Assembly (NCBI RefSeq): GCF_011044975.1
Contig: NZ_JAAKZV010000001.1
Span: forward strand, 1-64,000
Source: Streptomyces coryli
GTDB lineage: Bacteria; Actinomycetota; Actinomycetes; Streptomycetales; Streptomycetaceae
Length of the DNA: 64,000 nt
Reading direction: 5' to 3'
Under the pieces are notes generated by a model. It saw only the letters and a list, made by a program, of their open reading frames with translations. It was not told where the DNA came from and did no database searches. Position numbers and translations under genes: made by a program. Below, in pieces: positions 37,121-46,402 of the stretch (position 1 is the stretch's first letter; every line of letters starts with the position of its first letter).

Positions 37121-38179
37121 ATGCCCGCATTCGCGAGGAACCAGTGGTACGTCGCGGCCTACGGCCACGAGGTGGGCCGGGAGTTGCTCGGCCGGAGGAT
37201 CCTGGGCGAGCCGATCGCCTTCTACCGGACCGAGGACGACGCGGCCGAGGTCGTCGCCCTGGCCGACGGCTGCGTGCACCGCCGCTACCCGCTGTCCCAG
37301 GGACGGCTGGACGGCGACCAACTGGTGTGCGGCTACCACGGCTTCACGTACGACAGGACCGGCGCCTGCGTCTACGTGCCGGGGCAGAAGCGCGTGCCGC
37401 GCACGGCGCGGGTCAGCTCCTATCCCGTGGTCGAGCAGGACTCCTTCGTCTGGGTCTGGATCGGCGACCCCGCGCTCGCCGACCCGGCCACCATCCCGCG
37501 GGCACGGCACCTGGCGGACCCGGGGTGGACCTCGGTCAGCGGCATGGAGCCGATCGACTGCGACTACGGGCTGTTGGTGGACAATCTGCTGGACCTGTCC
37601 CACGAGACGTATCTGCACGGCGGCTACATCGGCACCCCCGAGGTCGCCGAGACCCCGATCACCACGGAGGTCGACGAGGGCGCCGGCATCGTCCGCGTCA
37701 GCCGGCACATGGACGACGCCGCGTGCCCGCCGTTCTACGCCCGCTCCACCGGGATCGAGGGCCGCATCACCCGCTGGCAGGACATCGAGTACCACGCCCC
37801 CTGCCTGTACCTACTGCACAGCCGCGTCGCACCCGTCGGCGTCCTGCCGCACCCGGACGGCACCGACCCGGACGCCTTCCACACCGAGATCACCTACGCC
37901 ATCACCCCCTCGGCTCCGGGGCACGTCTACGACTTCTGGGCCGTGTCGCGGGACTTCGCGCAGGACGACGCTGAGGTGACTGCTTTTCTACGGGACTTCA
38001 ACCACACCGTCGTGATGCAGGACGTCGACGCGCTCAACGTCCTGCAACGCGCCCTGGACGCCGAGCCGTCCGGCTACCAGGAGCTGAGCATCAACATCGA
38101 CACCGGCGGCCTCGCGGCCCGGCGCATCCTCACCCGGCTGGCCGAGGAAGGCGCCAAGCCCGTGGAGCACGTGTCGTGA
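37121..38179 (+). CDS. Rieske non-haem iron oxygenase, vanillate O-demethylase (VanA)-like
   Basis: A 352-residue oxygenase that would oxidatively demethylate an aryl methyl ether such as vanillate to protocatechuate and formaldehyde. Rieske cluster ligands: C51, H53, C70, H73 (CVH...CGYH). The mononuclear iron motif is DNLLDLSHETYLH with H161 and H166. The opening NQWYVAAYGHEVG is the family signature. Start ATG 37121 follows GAGAGGAG. It is coupled to the nested small ORF and the reductase. Confidence 0.88.
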   Translation: MPAFARNQWYVAAYGHEVGRELLGRRILGEPIAFYRTEDDAAEVVALADGCVHRRYPLSQGRLDGDQLVCGYHGFTYDRTGACVYVPGQKRVPRTARVSSYPVVEQDSFVWVWIGDPALADPATIPRARHLADPGWTSVSGMEPIDCDYGLLVDNLLDLSHETYLHGGYIGTPEVAETPITTEVDEGAGIVRVSRHMDDAACPPFYARSTGIEGRITRWQDIEYHAPCLYLLHSRVAPVGVLPHPDGTDPDAFHTEITYAITPSAPGHVYDFWAVSRDFAQDDAEVTAFLRDFNHTVVMQDVDALNVLQRALDAEPSGYQELSINIDTGGLAARRILTRLAEEGAKPVEHVS

Positions 38180-38334
38180 GCGGCGGCCCGACCGCCGAGG
38201 TGTACCGCGTCGACTGGATGCCGGGCACGGATCTGCTGCACGGCGTCTGCCACTGCGGGGCCGAGCACGTCACGGAGGACCCCGTCGAGATGTGGCAGTG
38301 GATGCTCGCCCACCCCGTCGGGCACGCGTCATGA
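38176..38334 (+). CDS. 52-residue Cys/His small protein nested between oxygenase and reductase
   Basis: GTG 38176 overlaps the oxygenase stop (GTGA) and the TGA at 38332-38334 overlaps the reductase ATG (ATGA), so the frame exactly fills the gap. The product has the pattern VYRVDWMPG, HGVCHCGAEHVTEDPVE, MWQWMLAHP, with two Cys and several His that could bind metal. Perfect coupling on both sides and normal high-GC codon use argue for a real gene. I do not recognise a characterised family. Confidence 0.75.
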   Translation: MSGGPTAEVYRVDWMPGTDLLHGVCHCGAEHVTEDPVEMWQWMLAHPVGHAS

Positions 38335-39278
38335 GCGAGCCGGCCCTCGAACTCGTCGTGGACGGGAGGCAGCGGGTCGCTGACGGGGTGCTCGCGCTCA
38401 CTCTCCGCCGCGCGGACGGCGGGGAGTTGCCCGGCTGGGAGCCGGGCGCGCATGTGGACCTGCTGCTGGGCGAGGGGCTCGTCCGGCAGTACTCGCTGTG
38501 CTCCGATCCCGCGGACCGGCGCCGGTGGCGGATCGCGGTGCTGCGGGAGGAGGCCGGGCGGGGCGGCTCGGCGTACGTGCACGACGAGCTGTCCGAGGGC
38601 GCGAAGGTCCGGGCCCGCGGTCCGCGCAACAACTTCGCGCTCCACCCCGCCGCACGCTATGTCTTCATCGCCGGTGGCATCGGGATCACCCCGATCCTGC
38701 CGATGGCCGCCGCGGCGGAGGCGGCGGGCGCCGAGTGGTCGCTGCTGTACGGCGGCCGTACCCGCGCTTCCATGGCCTTCACCGGTGAACTGACCCACTA
38801 CGGCGCGCGGGTCACCCTCGCCCCGCAGGACGAGTCGGGTCTCCTCGACCTCGCGCCGCTGCTGGCCGAGCCGCGCCAGGACACCCTCGTCTACTGCTGC
38901 GGGCCGGGCCCGCTGCTGGACGCCGTGGCGGAGCTGTGCGGGAGCCGGCCACCGGGGGCGCTGCACGTGGAGCGCTTCGAGCCGCGCGCCACGGCCCGTA
39001 ACGGCGCAGCGCACGCCTTCGAGGTGGAGCTGGCGCGCTCCGGCAGGACCCTCACCGTGCCGGCCGACGCGTCCGTGCTCGACACGGTGCGGGCGGCGGG
39101 CGTCGAGGTGCTCTACTCCTGCACCGAGGGCACCTGCGGGACCTGCGAGACGGAGGTCGTCGAGGGCACGCCGGACCACCGCGACTCGCTGCTCAGCGAG
39201 GAGGAGCGCCGGGCCGGGGAGACGATGATGATCTGCGTGTCCCGGTGCCGCGGGGAGCGCCTGGTGCTCGACCTCTAG
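38331..39278 (+). CDS. Ferredoxin-NAD(P) reductase-type oxygenase reductase, VanB-like
   Basis: A 315-residue class IA-type reductase passing electrons from NADH to the Rieske oxygenase. Flavin motif RQYSL (about 52-56), nucleotide motif GGIGITP (115-121), and a C-terminal plant-type 2Fe-2S cluster with C264, C269, C272 and C302. ATG 38331 is preferred to the upstream 38292 because it overlaps the small ORF stop. Completes a two-component demethylase. Confidence 0.9.
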   Translation: MSEPALELVVDGRQRVADGVLALTLRRADGGELPGWEPGAHVDLLLGEGLVRQYSLCSDPADRRRWRIAVLREEAGRGGSAYVHDELSEGAKVRARGPRNNFALHPAARYVFIAGGIGITPILPMAAAAEAAGAEWSLLYGGRTRASMAFTGELTHYGARVTLAPQDESGLLDLAPLLAEPRQDTLVYCCGPGPLLDAVAELCGSRPPGALHVERFEPRATARNGAAHAFEVELARSGRTLTVPADASVLDTVRAAGVEVLYSCTEGTCGTCETEVVEGTPDHRDSLLSEEERRAGETMMICVSRCRGERLVLDL

Positions 39279-39281
39279 GGA

Positions 39282-39361
39282 AATTGGTACGGACAACCGT
39301 ATCTACGGGGCAGGGCCGGACGTCAATACCTCGACGTCGACCAGAAATTGATACGGATAAC
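39282..39361. promoter_or_regulatory. Repeated GntR-type operator candidates
   Basis: AATTGGTACGGACAAC (39282-39297) and AATTGATACGGATAAC (39346-39361) match in 14 of 16 positions, 64 bp apart. TACGG-ACAA-CCGTA (39288-39301) is a perfect short dyad. They precede the GntR gene and are likely its autoregulatory sites. Confidence 0.6.
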
Positions 39362-39425
39362 TCTCTTGACGCCCGCCCCTCCACAGGTCAACCATCCCAC
39401 TCATCCGTACAACCACCCCGTACGA

Positions 39426-40274
39426 ATGAAGGCAGGGAACGTGACCGAGGACGACTGGGCGCACCGGCTCGCCGTCTCCCCCGGGGCGGCGGTGCCGCTC
39501 TACTACCAGCTCCGCGAGCGGCTGCGGGCCGTCATCGCCGAGTGCGATCCGGACACCCTGCTGCCCTCCGAGAAGGCGCTCATGGACTACGCCGGCGTCA
39601 GCCGGGCCACCGTCCGCAAGGCGATCGCCGACCTGGTGCAGGAGGGGCTGCTGGCCACGCGGCAGGGCTCGGGCACGTATACCGCGCCGCGCCGCATCCC
39701 CACCGAACTCGGGCGCCGGCCCGCGGGGTTCACCGAGACCATGCGGGAGCGGGGGCGGCGGCCCTCCACCCGGCTGCTCAGCGGGCAGACGGTGCCGGCC
39801 GCGCCGGACATCGCCGCGCGGCTCGGCATCCCGGCGGGCGAGCCGGTCGTGGAGATCGAGCGGGTGCGGCTGCTGGAGGACGAGCCGTGCATGCTCGAGC
39901 GCGCCCACATTCCCGCGCGCCTGGTGCCGGGCCTGCTGGACCAGGACCTCACCGGCTCGCTCTACGACCTGCTCGGCGGCGACTACGGGCTCGCGCCGGC
40001 CGAGGGCAGCGAGTCGATCGTCGCGGTCAATGCCGACCACCGGCTGGCCCGCGCCCTCAACGTGCCGGTCGCCGCCGCCCTCATCGCCACCGCGCGCACG
40101 ACGCGCACGGCCGAGGGCACCGGGCTGGAGTACACGATCCGGCACGCCCGCGGCGACATGTGCTCCTTCACCGTCCCGCTCACCGGCGGCGCCGGTTCCA
40201 CCCTCACCGACAGGTCCGGCACCGATCCGCTGCTCGCCTCGGCCGCGGCCGGGGAGGCCCGGCCACTCGTCTGA
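39426..40274 (+). CDS. GntR (HutC subfamily) transcriptional regulator
   Basis: A 282-residue regulator with a winged helix (LLPSEKALMDYAGVSRATVRK, about residues 38-60) and a UTRA effector domain. HutC regulators sense sugars, sugar phosphates or histidine derivatives. ATG 39426 has no Shine-Dalgarno; GTG 39441 has AAGG at correct spacing and may be the real start. It opens the carbohydrate operon that runs to 51365. Confidence 0.88.
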   Translation: MKAGNVTEDDWAHRLAVSPGAAVPLYYQLRERLRAVIAECDPDTLLPSEKALMDYAGVSRATVRKAIADLVQEGLLATRQGSGTYTAPRRIPTELGRRPAGFTETMRERGRRPSTRLLSGQTVPAAPDIAARLGIPAGEPVVEIERVRLLEDEPCMLERAHIPARLVPGLLDQDLTGSLYDLLGGDYGLAPAEGSESIVAVNADHRLARALNVPVAAALIATARTTRTAEGTGLEYTIRHARGDMCSFTVPLTGGAGSTLTDRSGTDPLLASAAAGEARPLV

Positions 40275-40321
40275 GCCCGAAAAGCACCATCCCCGGGCCC
40301 TTTCCGAAGGGATGCGAAGCC

Positions 40322-41644
40322 ATGACCGATCCGACCAGGCGGCACCTGCTGCGCGCCTCCGCCGCGGGCCTGCTGGCGGGCTCGGGGCTGCTGGGCGCCT
40401 GCACCCCTGGCTCGTCCGACGACGGCTCCGGCAGCGGCGCCGAACAGCCCAAGGGCAAGGCGGCCGCGGCCGCGAAGCCCAAGGGGACGCTGTTCGTGTG
40501 GATGCATGAGTCCGGGGCGTACCACAAGGTCTTCATGAAGCTGCGGGAGCAGTACGAGCGGGAGTTCCCCGAGGTCACCGTCGAGCCGCAGTTCATTCCG
40601 GTCGGGCAGTACGACACGAAGCTGCTGACCGCCTTCACCGGGGGCACGTCGCCCGATGTCTGCAAGATCGGCGCGTGGCATCTGCACGACCATGTCGCCA
40701 AGCAGCGGATGGCGCCGCTGGTGCCCGAGGTCTTCAAGGCGTCCAGTACCGACGAGCTCGCCGCCCGCTTCGAGCCGGGCGGGCTGGAGCCGGTGACCGT
40801 GAACGGAAAGATCTACGGACTCCCGGTCGACTTCAACACCGTCTTCCTCCTCTACCGCCGCGACCGCTTCGAGGACGCCGGCCTCGACCCGGACCGGCCG
40901 CCGCGGACGTGGGAGGAGGTCGAGGCGTTCAGCAAGCGGCTGACGAACTCCGACAAGTCGAAGGTCGGCATGCAGTGGGTGATCGGCGAACCGCAGTGGA
41001 GCGTGCAGCAGCTGACGGCGCTCGCCGGCGGCACGGGCGGCATCCTCGGCGACGACGGCAAGCGGGCGGTGCTGTCGCGGCCGGCCGGGGTGAAGGCCCT
41101 CGAGTACGTCGCCGGTCTGGGCAATGCCAAGCTGCGCGACCCGCTCTTCGGCGCCGGTCTGTTCGGCAAGGGCACCTCCGCGATGACCTTCTCCGGCTAC
41201 TTCGCCATCGACATGCTCACCACGTACAACAAGAAGCTGAAGTTCGGCCGTGACTTCGACGTGGCGCCGGTCCCGAAGTGGTCCGGCGGCAAGCAGATCT
41301 CCCCCGCGTACAGCTGGTGCTGGTCGGTACCGAGCGGCTCGTCGAACCAGACCACGGCCTGGCACTTCGTCAACTGGCTGCAGGACAAGGAGCGGCAGCG
41401 CCCGCAGGTCGAGGACGCCGGCATCATCAGCCCGGTCAAGGGCTGGCCGGAGCTGGTCAAGGGCGACAAGGCGCTGCAGCTGATGGCGAAGGAGCAGCCG
41501 CACGCCGACTTCGGCCCGCAGATCAAGCCCTGGACGGAGATGGCCAAGGCGCTCACCGACACGATGGCGGCGGTGGCGCAGGGCTCCCAGTCGCCCAAGG
41601 CGGCCGCGAAGGCCTTCGACCAGCGGATGGGAAGCGTCCTGTGA
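40322..41644 (+). CDS. Sugar ABC transporter substrate-binding lipoprotein
   Basis: A 440-residue family-1 extracellular solute-binding protein. Twin Arg (RRHLLRAS) and lipobox LLGAC indicate Tat-type export and lipidation. TLFVWMHESGAY and the KLLTAFTGGTSPDVCKIG segment are typical of carbohydrate receptors. It heads the import genes; the permeases follow with overlapping codons. Confidence 0.9.
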   Translation: MTDPTRRHLLRASAAGLLAGSGLLGACTPGSSDDGSGSGAEQPKGKAAAAAKPKGTLFVWMHESGAYHKVFMKLREQYEREFPEVTVEPQFIPVGQYDTKLLTAFTGGTSPDVCKIGAWHLHDHVAKQRMAPLVPEVFKASSTDELAARFEPGGLEPVTVNGKIYGLPVDFNTVFLLYRRDRFEDAGLDPDRPPRTWEEVEAFSKRLTNSDKSKVGMQWVIGEPQWSVQQLTALAGGTGGILGDDGKRAVLSRPAGVKALEYVAGLGNAKLRDPLFGAGLFGKGTSAMTFSGYFAIDMLTTYNKKLKFGRDFDVAPVPKWSGGKQISPAYSWCWSVPSGSSNQTTAWHFVNWLQDKERQRPQVEDAGIISPVKGWPELVKGDKALQLMAKEQPHADFGPQIKPWTEMAKALTDTMAAVAQGSQSPKAAAKAFDQRMGSVL

Positions 41645-42582
41645 GCCTGGTCCGCGCGGCGCCGGCAGGCCCCGCCGCGCGGGTGGCCAAGCGGCCCGAG
41701 GGGCAGCGCCGTTCCGCTCGCCGCCGCCGCACCGCGGGCGCCGGGATCACCCTCTCCCTCCCCGTCGCCGCGTTCTTCGTCGTCTTCTGGGTGCTGCCGT
41801 TCTGCAACACCGTCTATCTCAGCTTCACCGACTACGCCCTCGCCGGCGACGCCAACTGGGTCGGCCTGGAGAACTACCGGCGGCTGCTCGACGACCCGCA
41901 GCTGCACAACTCCATCAAGGTCACCGCGATCTACACCGTCTGCTCGGTCGTGCCCACCGTCGCCCTCGCGCTGCTCGCCGCACTCCCCCTGGCCCGCCCC
42001 GGCAAGGTCAACGGCCTGCTGCGGGCCGGACTGCTGGTGCCCGCGGTGATGCCGTTCGTCGCCACCAGCATCATCTGGGTGATCATCTACGCGGACGGCG
42101 GCCTCGCCGACACCACCCTCGACGGGCTCGGCGGCGGCCACATCTCCTGGCTGGGCGACGAGCGTTACGCGATGTGGTCGCTGATCGTGATGGTGGTGTG
42201 GAAGCACCTCGGGCTGTTCGTGCTGATCTTCACCGCCGGGATCCAGGGCCTGGACCGCGATGTCTTCGAGGCGGCGGCGCTCGACGGCGCCAAGGCCGTC
42301 CGGACGTTCTTCAGCATCACGCTGCCGCTGCTGCGCCGCACCCTGCTGTTCGTGCTGGTCATCGCCGTCACCGGGGCCATGCAGTCGTTCATCCCGGCGT
42401 ATCTGCTGACCCAGGGCGGACCGGCGAACGCCACCGAGGTGCTGCCGCTGTATCTGTACAACAACGCCTTCGGCTTCCAGAAGATGGGCTACGCCTCGGC
42501 GCTGGCGGTGGTCCTGCTGCTGGTGATGCTGATCCTGTCCGCCGCCCAGTTCCGGGTGCTGCGCGGAGGTGAGGACGAGTGA
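41641..42582 (+). CDS. Sugar ABC transporter permease, MalF-like
   Basis: A 313-residue permease with six or seven helices and the EAA loop EAAALDGAKAVRTFFSITLP. The N-terminus is a basic soluble segment. GTG 41641 overlaps the receptor stop (GTGA). Confidence 0.9.
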   Translation: MSLVRAAPAGPAARVAKRPEGQRRSARRRRTAGAGITLSLPVAAFFVVFWVLPFCNTVYLSFTDYALAGDANWVGLENYRRLLDDPQLHNSIKVTAIYTVCSVVPTVALALLAALPLARPGKVNGLLRAGLLVPAVMPFVATSIIWVIIYADGGLADTTLDGLGGGHISWLGDERYAMWSLIVMVVWKHLGLFVLIFTAGIQGLDRDVFEAAALDGAKAVRTFFSITLPLLRRTLLFVLVIAVTGAMQSFIPAYLLTQGGPANATEVLPLYLYNNAFGFQKMGYASALAVVLLLVMLILSAAQFRVLRGGEDE

Positions 42583-43394
42583 CCCCCAGCCGCACGTATC
42601 GCATCGTCACCACCGCCGCGCTGACCCTGCTGGTGCTGGTGATGCTCATCCCGGTGTACGTGATGGTGTCCATCGCCGCCGCGGGCGACGACACCGATCT
42701 GCGGGGCATCACCTTCAACGGCTTCCACCTCGCCGGGAACGTCGCCGACGTCTTCGGCGGCAGCTTCGGCCGCTTCCTCGCCAACAGCCTGATCCTGTCG
42801 TTCTCGGTGGCCTTCATCGACGTGGCGCTGTCCGCGGCCGCCGGCTACGCGCTGGCCCGGCTGCGCTTCCCGGGCCGCCGGCTGCTCTTCGGCACGGTGA
42901 TCGGCACCCTCGCCCTGGCCCCGCCCATGATCATGATCCCGATGTACGTGATCGTGCGCTCGCTCGGCTGGATCGACACGTACCAGGGCATGATCGCGCC
43001 GATGGCGGTCAGCGCGCTGGGCGTCTTCCTGGTGCGGCAGTTCGCCCTCGGCATCCCCGGCGAGCTGCTGGACGCCGCCCGCGTGGACGGCGCCGGCGAG
43101 CTGCGCGTCTTCCGCACGGTCGCGTTCCCGCTGCTGCGGCCCGCGCTGCTGACGCTCTTCCTGCTGCAGTTCCTCGCCCAGTGGGACAACCTGCTCTGGC
43201 CGCTGCTGGTCGCCAACGACCGCGACCTGTGGACCCTCCCGATCGGCCTGGCCACCTTCCAGACGGAACACGGCACCAATTACCACCTGATGATGACCGC
43301 AGCACTGATCATCTCCGTACCACCGCTGCTGCTCCTCGCGATGCTGCAGCGCTATTACGTGGCCGGGCTGACGCTCGGCGGCGTCAAGAAGTAG
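42579..43394 (+). CDS. Sugar ABC transporter permease, MalG-like
   Basis: A 271-residue permease with six helices and EAA-type loop ELLDAARVDGAGELRVF. GTG 42579 overlaps the MalF-like stop. No ATP-binding gene follows, so the pair probably uses the shared ATPase MsiK, as many Streptomyces sugar importers do. Confidence 0.9.
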   Translation: MTPSRTYRIVTTAALTLLVLVMLIPVYVMVSIAAAGDDTDLRGITFNGFHLAGNVADVFGGSFGRFLANSLILSFSVAFIDVALSAAAGYALARLRFPGRRLLFGTVIGTLALAPPMIMIPMYVIVRSLGWIDTYQGMIAPMAVSALGVFLVRQFALGIPGELLDAARVDGAGELRVFRTVAFPLLRPALLTLFLLQFLAQWDNLLWPLLVANDRDLWTLPIGLATFQTEHGTNYHLMMTAALIISVPPLLLLAMLQRYYVAGLTLGGVKK

Positions 43395-43407
43395 AGGAGA
43401 GCCGATC

Positions 43408-44289
43408 ATGTCTTCAGGCAGCCGCCTCAGCCGCCGGGGGTTCCTCGGCGCGGCCGCCGCGGGCGCGCTCACCGCGCTCGGCAGCACGGGAACGGCCCGC
43501 GCCGCGGACGCCGTCGAGCAGCGGTACGCCGCCCCCGGGCCGCGGCCGGTGACCGCCGCGGACGTCACCGGCTACCGCCTGGTGTACCCGGCGGACCTGG
43601 GCGCGGGAGATGTGCTCGCGCCCATCGTCACGTGGGGCAACGGCACCGGGTCCACCCCGGCCGCGTACGACGGGCTGCTGCGGCACCTCGCCTCGTGGGG
43701 GTTCGCGGTGGTCGCGTCGGTGTCCACCGCGACCGCGAAGGGGACGGAGATGCTGGACGGGGCGCGCTACTTGGTGGCGCAGAACGGGGCGGCGGGCAGC
43801 GTCTTCGAGGGCAGGCTCGATACCGGACGGGTGGGCGCGGCCGGGCACTCACAGGGCGCGGGCGGGGCGGTCAACGCGACCACCGCGTCCGGCGGGCTGA
43901 TCACCACGACCGTGCCGGTCGCTCTGCCCGACGAGCGATGGGTCAGCCCGGGCGACGAGTTCTACCCAGAGCGGCTCACCCACCCCGTGTTCTTCCTCGG
44001 CGGCAGCCAGGACGTCATCATCGCGCCGCCCGCCACGCTGCGCGGCTTCTACGACCGGGTGCCGGGCGCGGCGGCGATGGCGGTGCTCACCGGGGCGGGC
44101 CACAACGTCATCCAGGGCAACGGCGGCGGCTTCCGCGGCTATCTGACCGCGTGGCTGCGGTACCGGCTGGCCGGCGACGGGACGGCCGCCGGGGCCTTCA
44201 CCGGTACGACACCGGAGATCACCACCAACTCCGCCTGGCAAAACCAGGCGCTGAAGAATCTGAGCCGAGGAGCCGCAGCGGATGAGTGA
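43408..44289 (+). CDS. Tat-exported alpha/beta hydrolase (esterase/depolymerase-like)
   Basis: A 293-residue serine hydrolase exported by a twin-arginine signal (SRRGFLGAAAAG, cleavage near ARA-AD). The nucleophile is S148 in GHSQGAGG; Asp and His candidates are in GGSQDVI and GAGHNVI. The fold resembles chlorophyllase/cutinase-like esterases. Within a sugar operon it may remove acyl groups from an extracellular glycan. Its last eight bases overlap the next gene. Confidence 0.78.
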   Translation: MSSGSRLSRRGFLGAAAAGALTALGSTGTARAADAVEQRYAAPGPRPVTAADVTGYRLVYPADLGAGDVLAPIVTWGNGTGSTPAAYDGLLRHLASWGFAVVASVSTATAKGTEMLDGARYLVAQNGAAGSVFEGRLDTGRVGAAGHSQGAGGAVNATTASGGLITTTVPVALPDERWVSPGDEFYPERLTHPVFFLGGSQDVIIAPPATLRGFYDRVPGAAAMAVLTGAGHNVIQGNGGGFRGYLTAWLRYRLAGDGTAAGAFTGTTPEITTNSAWQNQALKNLSRGAAADE

Positions 44290-46402
44290 ATTCGGTGCCT
44301 GGACGACGGTGCACGGCGTCCCCGCCTTCCGGTACTCGGCCGGCCCGGCGGTCGACGACTGGGACCCGGTCCTCGACCCGCCGACCGGCCGTCGGTGGGT
44401 GCACCTGGGCAACCGGCGCATCACCCTCGTCGCCGACAACGAGGGGCGCAGCGGCCTGTGGGACGAGCACACGCAGCTGCGCTGGCTCACCGAGCCGTAT
44501 CCGCACGGCACCGGCGTCAGCCGGATCGAGGGTGTGGTGGCGAGCGACGCACCGGGCGCGGAGCGGCTGTTCGGGCCGACGTTCGCGCGGGTGCGGTCCC
44601 AGCAGGGTCCGGTGGCGCTGGAGCGGACGGTGCTGTGCCCGGAGGGCGAGGCGCCGTGGGTGCTGATCCGGGTCGACGTCACCAACTCCGGCGGCGCCGC
44701 GCCGCTGCGCGGGCGGCTCACCGAGGAGTGGGAGGTGCGGCCGCACCTGATGGACATCACCGTCGGGCCACGGCCGGAGCCCGTCCCCGTGGGTGACCCG
44801 CCGGAGCTGCTGCTGGAGCGGCTGGGCGGCGAGCGGGCGACCGGGGCGACGGGGCGGCTCACCGTCGGGGCGGAGCTGGACCTGGCGCCCGGGACCACGG
44901 AGACGTTCTGGTTCCGCTGCGGCCTCGACGACGGCTCCGAGCCCGACCCGCCCCGTGCGTACGAGGACAGCCTCGTCGCACTCACCAACCGGCTGCCCAC
45001 CGCCCACGCGCCCCGAGCGCCGCAGGCCGCCCGCGAGATCCCCTGGCACACCGCGCTGCTCACCGGCGGCGCCTGCACGGACGGCGTGCTCGGCGGACAC
45101 ACCCTCGACCAGGGCTCGGCGTACTCGTACCGGCACGGCTTCAACGGCGCCGCCCGCGACCCGCTGCAGCACGCACTGCCGCTGATCTACACCGAGCCGG
45201 ACCTCGCCCTGTCGGTGCTCCGCAACACATGCGCCTGGGCAAGCCCGGACGGCGAGCTGCCGTACATGCTCGACGGCACGAAGGCGGCGCGCACCGATCT
45301 CTTCCGGCCCAGCGACCAGAACCTGTGGGCGCTGTGGCTGGCGGCGGAGTACGCGGCGGCCACCGGGGACATCGCCGCCTTCGCCGAGCCGGTGGGCTTC
45401 CATCCGCAGTACGGGGCCGAGCCGGTGCCGCTCGCCGAGCATCTGCGGCGGCAGTTCCGGTACTTCACGGATGTCGTCGGCACCGGCGCCCACGGCCACG
45501 TCCGTATCCGCAACGCCGACTGGAACGACCTCGTCCTGGACGAGACAGGGGAGGACCGCGAGGCGATGATCGAGCACGGCGAGTCCGTGCTCAACTCCGC
45601 GATGGCGGCGTGGGTGCTGCCCGTGTACGCGGGCCTGGCCCGCAGGATCGGCGACGACGCGACCGCGGCGGAGGCGGCGGCGTACGGGGCGGTGCTGCGC
45701 GAGCGGGTCGCGGGCGAGTGGAACGGGCGCTGGTTCCGGCGCGGGTACGGGCCCGCGACCGGGCCGATCGGCGACGACAAGCTGTGGCTTGAGGTGCAGC
45801 CATGGGCGATCCTGTGCGGCGCGGCGGATGAGCGGCGGGCGAAGGAACTGCTGGGCACGATCGATGAGTTGTGCCGCTCCGCGTCCCCGCTCGGCGCCCG
45901 GCTGCTGTGGCCGGACCCGCGCGGCGACCGGGGCGCGATCTGGTACGCGATCAACATGACGCTGGTGTGGGCGGCGGCCCGTATCGACCCGGACTACGCC
46001 TGGGACGAGTGGCGGCGGATGACGCTGCACGCGCACACCGAGGCGTATCCGGACGTCTGGGAGGGCACGCTGTCCGGCCCGGACTCCTATCTCGCGCCCG
46101 AGTCCGCCCGGCCAGGGCACACCTGGACGCTGCCCGACCTCGGCATCGCCATGCAGGCCTGGCCGGTCGCCAACCAGCACAGCCACGCCCAGCCGCTGCT
46201 CGGCTATCTGCGGCTGCTGGGCGTCGAGCCGGACGCGGACGGGCGGCTGCGGGTGGGCGCCGGCGCCGACTTCGCGAGCCGGCAGCTGACCGTACGCGCG
46301 GACGGCTCGGGGCAGCTGCGGGCCGCGGGCCCGGTGCGAGTGCTGACCGCGCCCGGGGTCGAGGTCGAAGGCGGCGGCGCCGGGGAGGTCCGGTGGGGCT
46401 GA
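44282..46402 (+). CDS. GH94-like glycoside phosphorylase / (alpha/alpha)6 glycosidase
   Basis: A 706-residue cytoplasmic protein with an N-terminal beta-sandwich (about 1-230) and an (alpha/alpha)6 barrel. YSYRHGFNGAARDPLQHALP resembles the conserved R-D-x-LQ helix of GH94, and DWND at 413-416 matches the region carrying the catalytic acid in cellobiose and chitobiose phosphorylases. It is shorter than most GH94 enzymes (about 800), so substrate and phosphorolysis are uncertain. It would split the imported oligosaccharide before the kinase. Confidence 0.65.
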   Translation: MSEFGAWTTVHGVPAFRYSAGPAVDDWDPVLDPPTGRRWVHLGNRRITLVADNEGRSGLWDEHTQLRWLTEPYPHGTGVSRIEGVVASDAPGAERLFGPTFARVRSQQGPVALERTVLCPEGEAPWVLIRVDVTNSGGAAPLRGRLTEEWEVRPHLMDITVGPRPEPVPVGDPPELLLERLGGERATGATGRLTVGAELDLAPGTTETFWFRCGLDDGSEPDPPRAYEDSLVALTNRLPTAHAPRAPQAAREIPWHTALLTGGACTDGVLGGHTLDQGSAYSYRHGFNGAARDPLQHALPLIYTEPDLALSVLRNTCAWASPDGELPYMLDGTKAARTDLFRPSDQNLWALWLAAEYAAATGDIAAFAEPVGFHPQYGAEPVPLAEHLRRQFRYFTDVVGTGAHGHVRIRNADWNDLVLDETGEDREAMIEHGESVLNSAMAAWVLPVYAGLARRIGDDATAAEAAAYGAVLRERVAGEWNGRWFRRGYGPATGPIGDDKLWLEVQPWAILCGAADERRAKELLGTIDELCRSASPLGARLLWPDPRGDRGAIWYAINMTLVWAAARIDPDYAWDEWRRMTLHAHTEAYPDVWEGTLSGPDSYLAPESARPGHTWTLPDLGIAMQAWPVANQHSHAQPLLGYLRLLGVEPDADGRLRVGAGADFASRQLTVRADGSGQLRAAGPVRVLTAPGVEVEGGGAGEVRWG

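Noticed and set aside
35585-37795. 736-residue minus-strand frame extending the secreted esterase upstream
   Set aside because: The extension crosses the intergenic element and the vanA coding region on the other strand; ATG 36961 gives a proper signal peptide.
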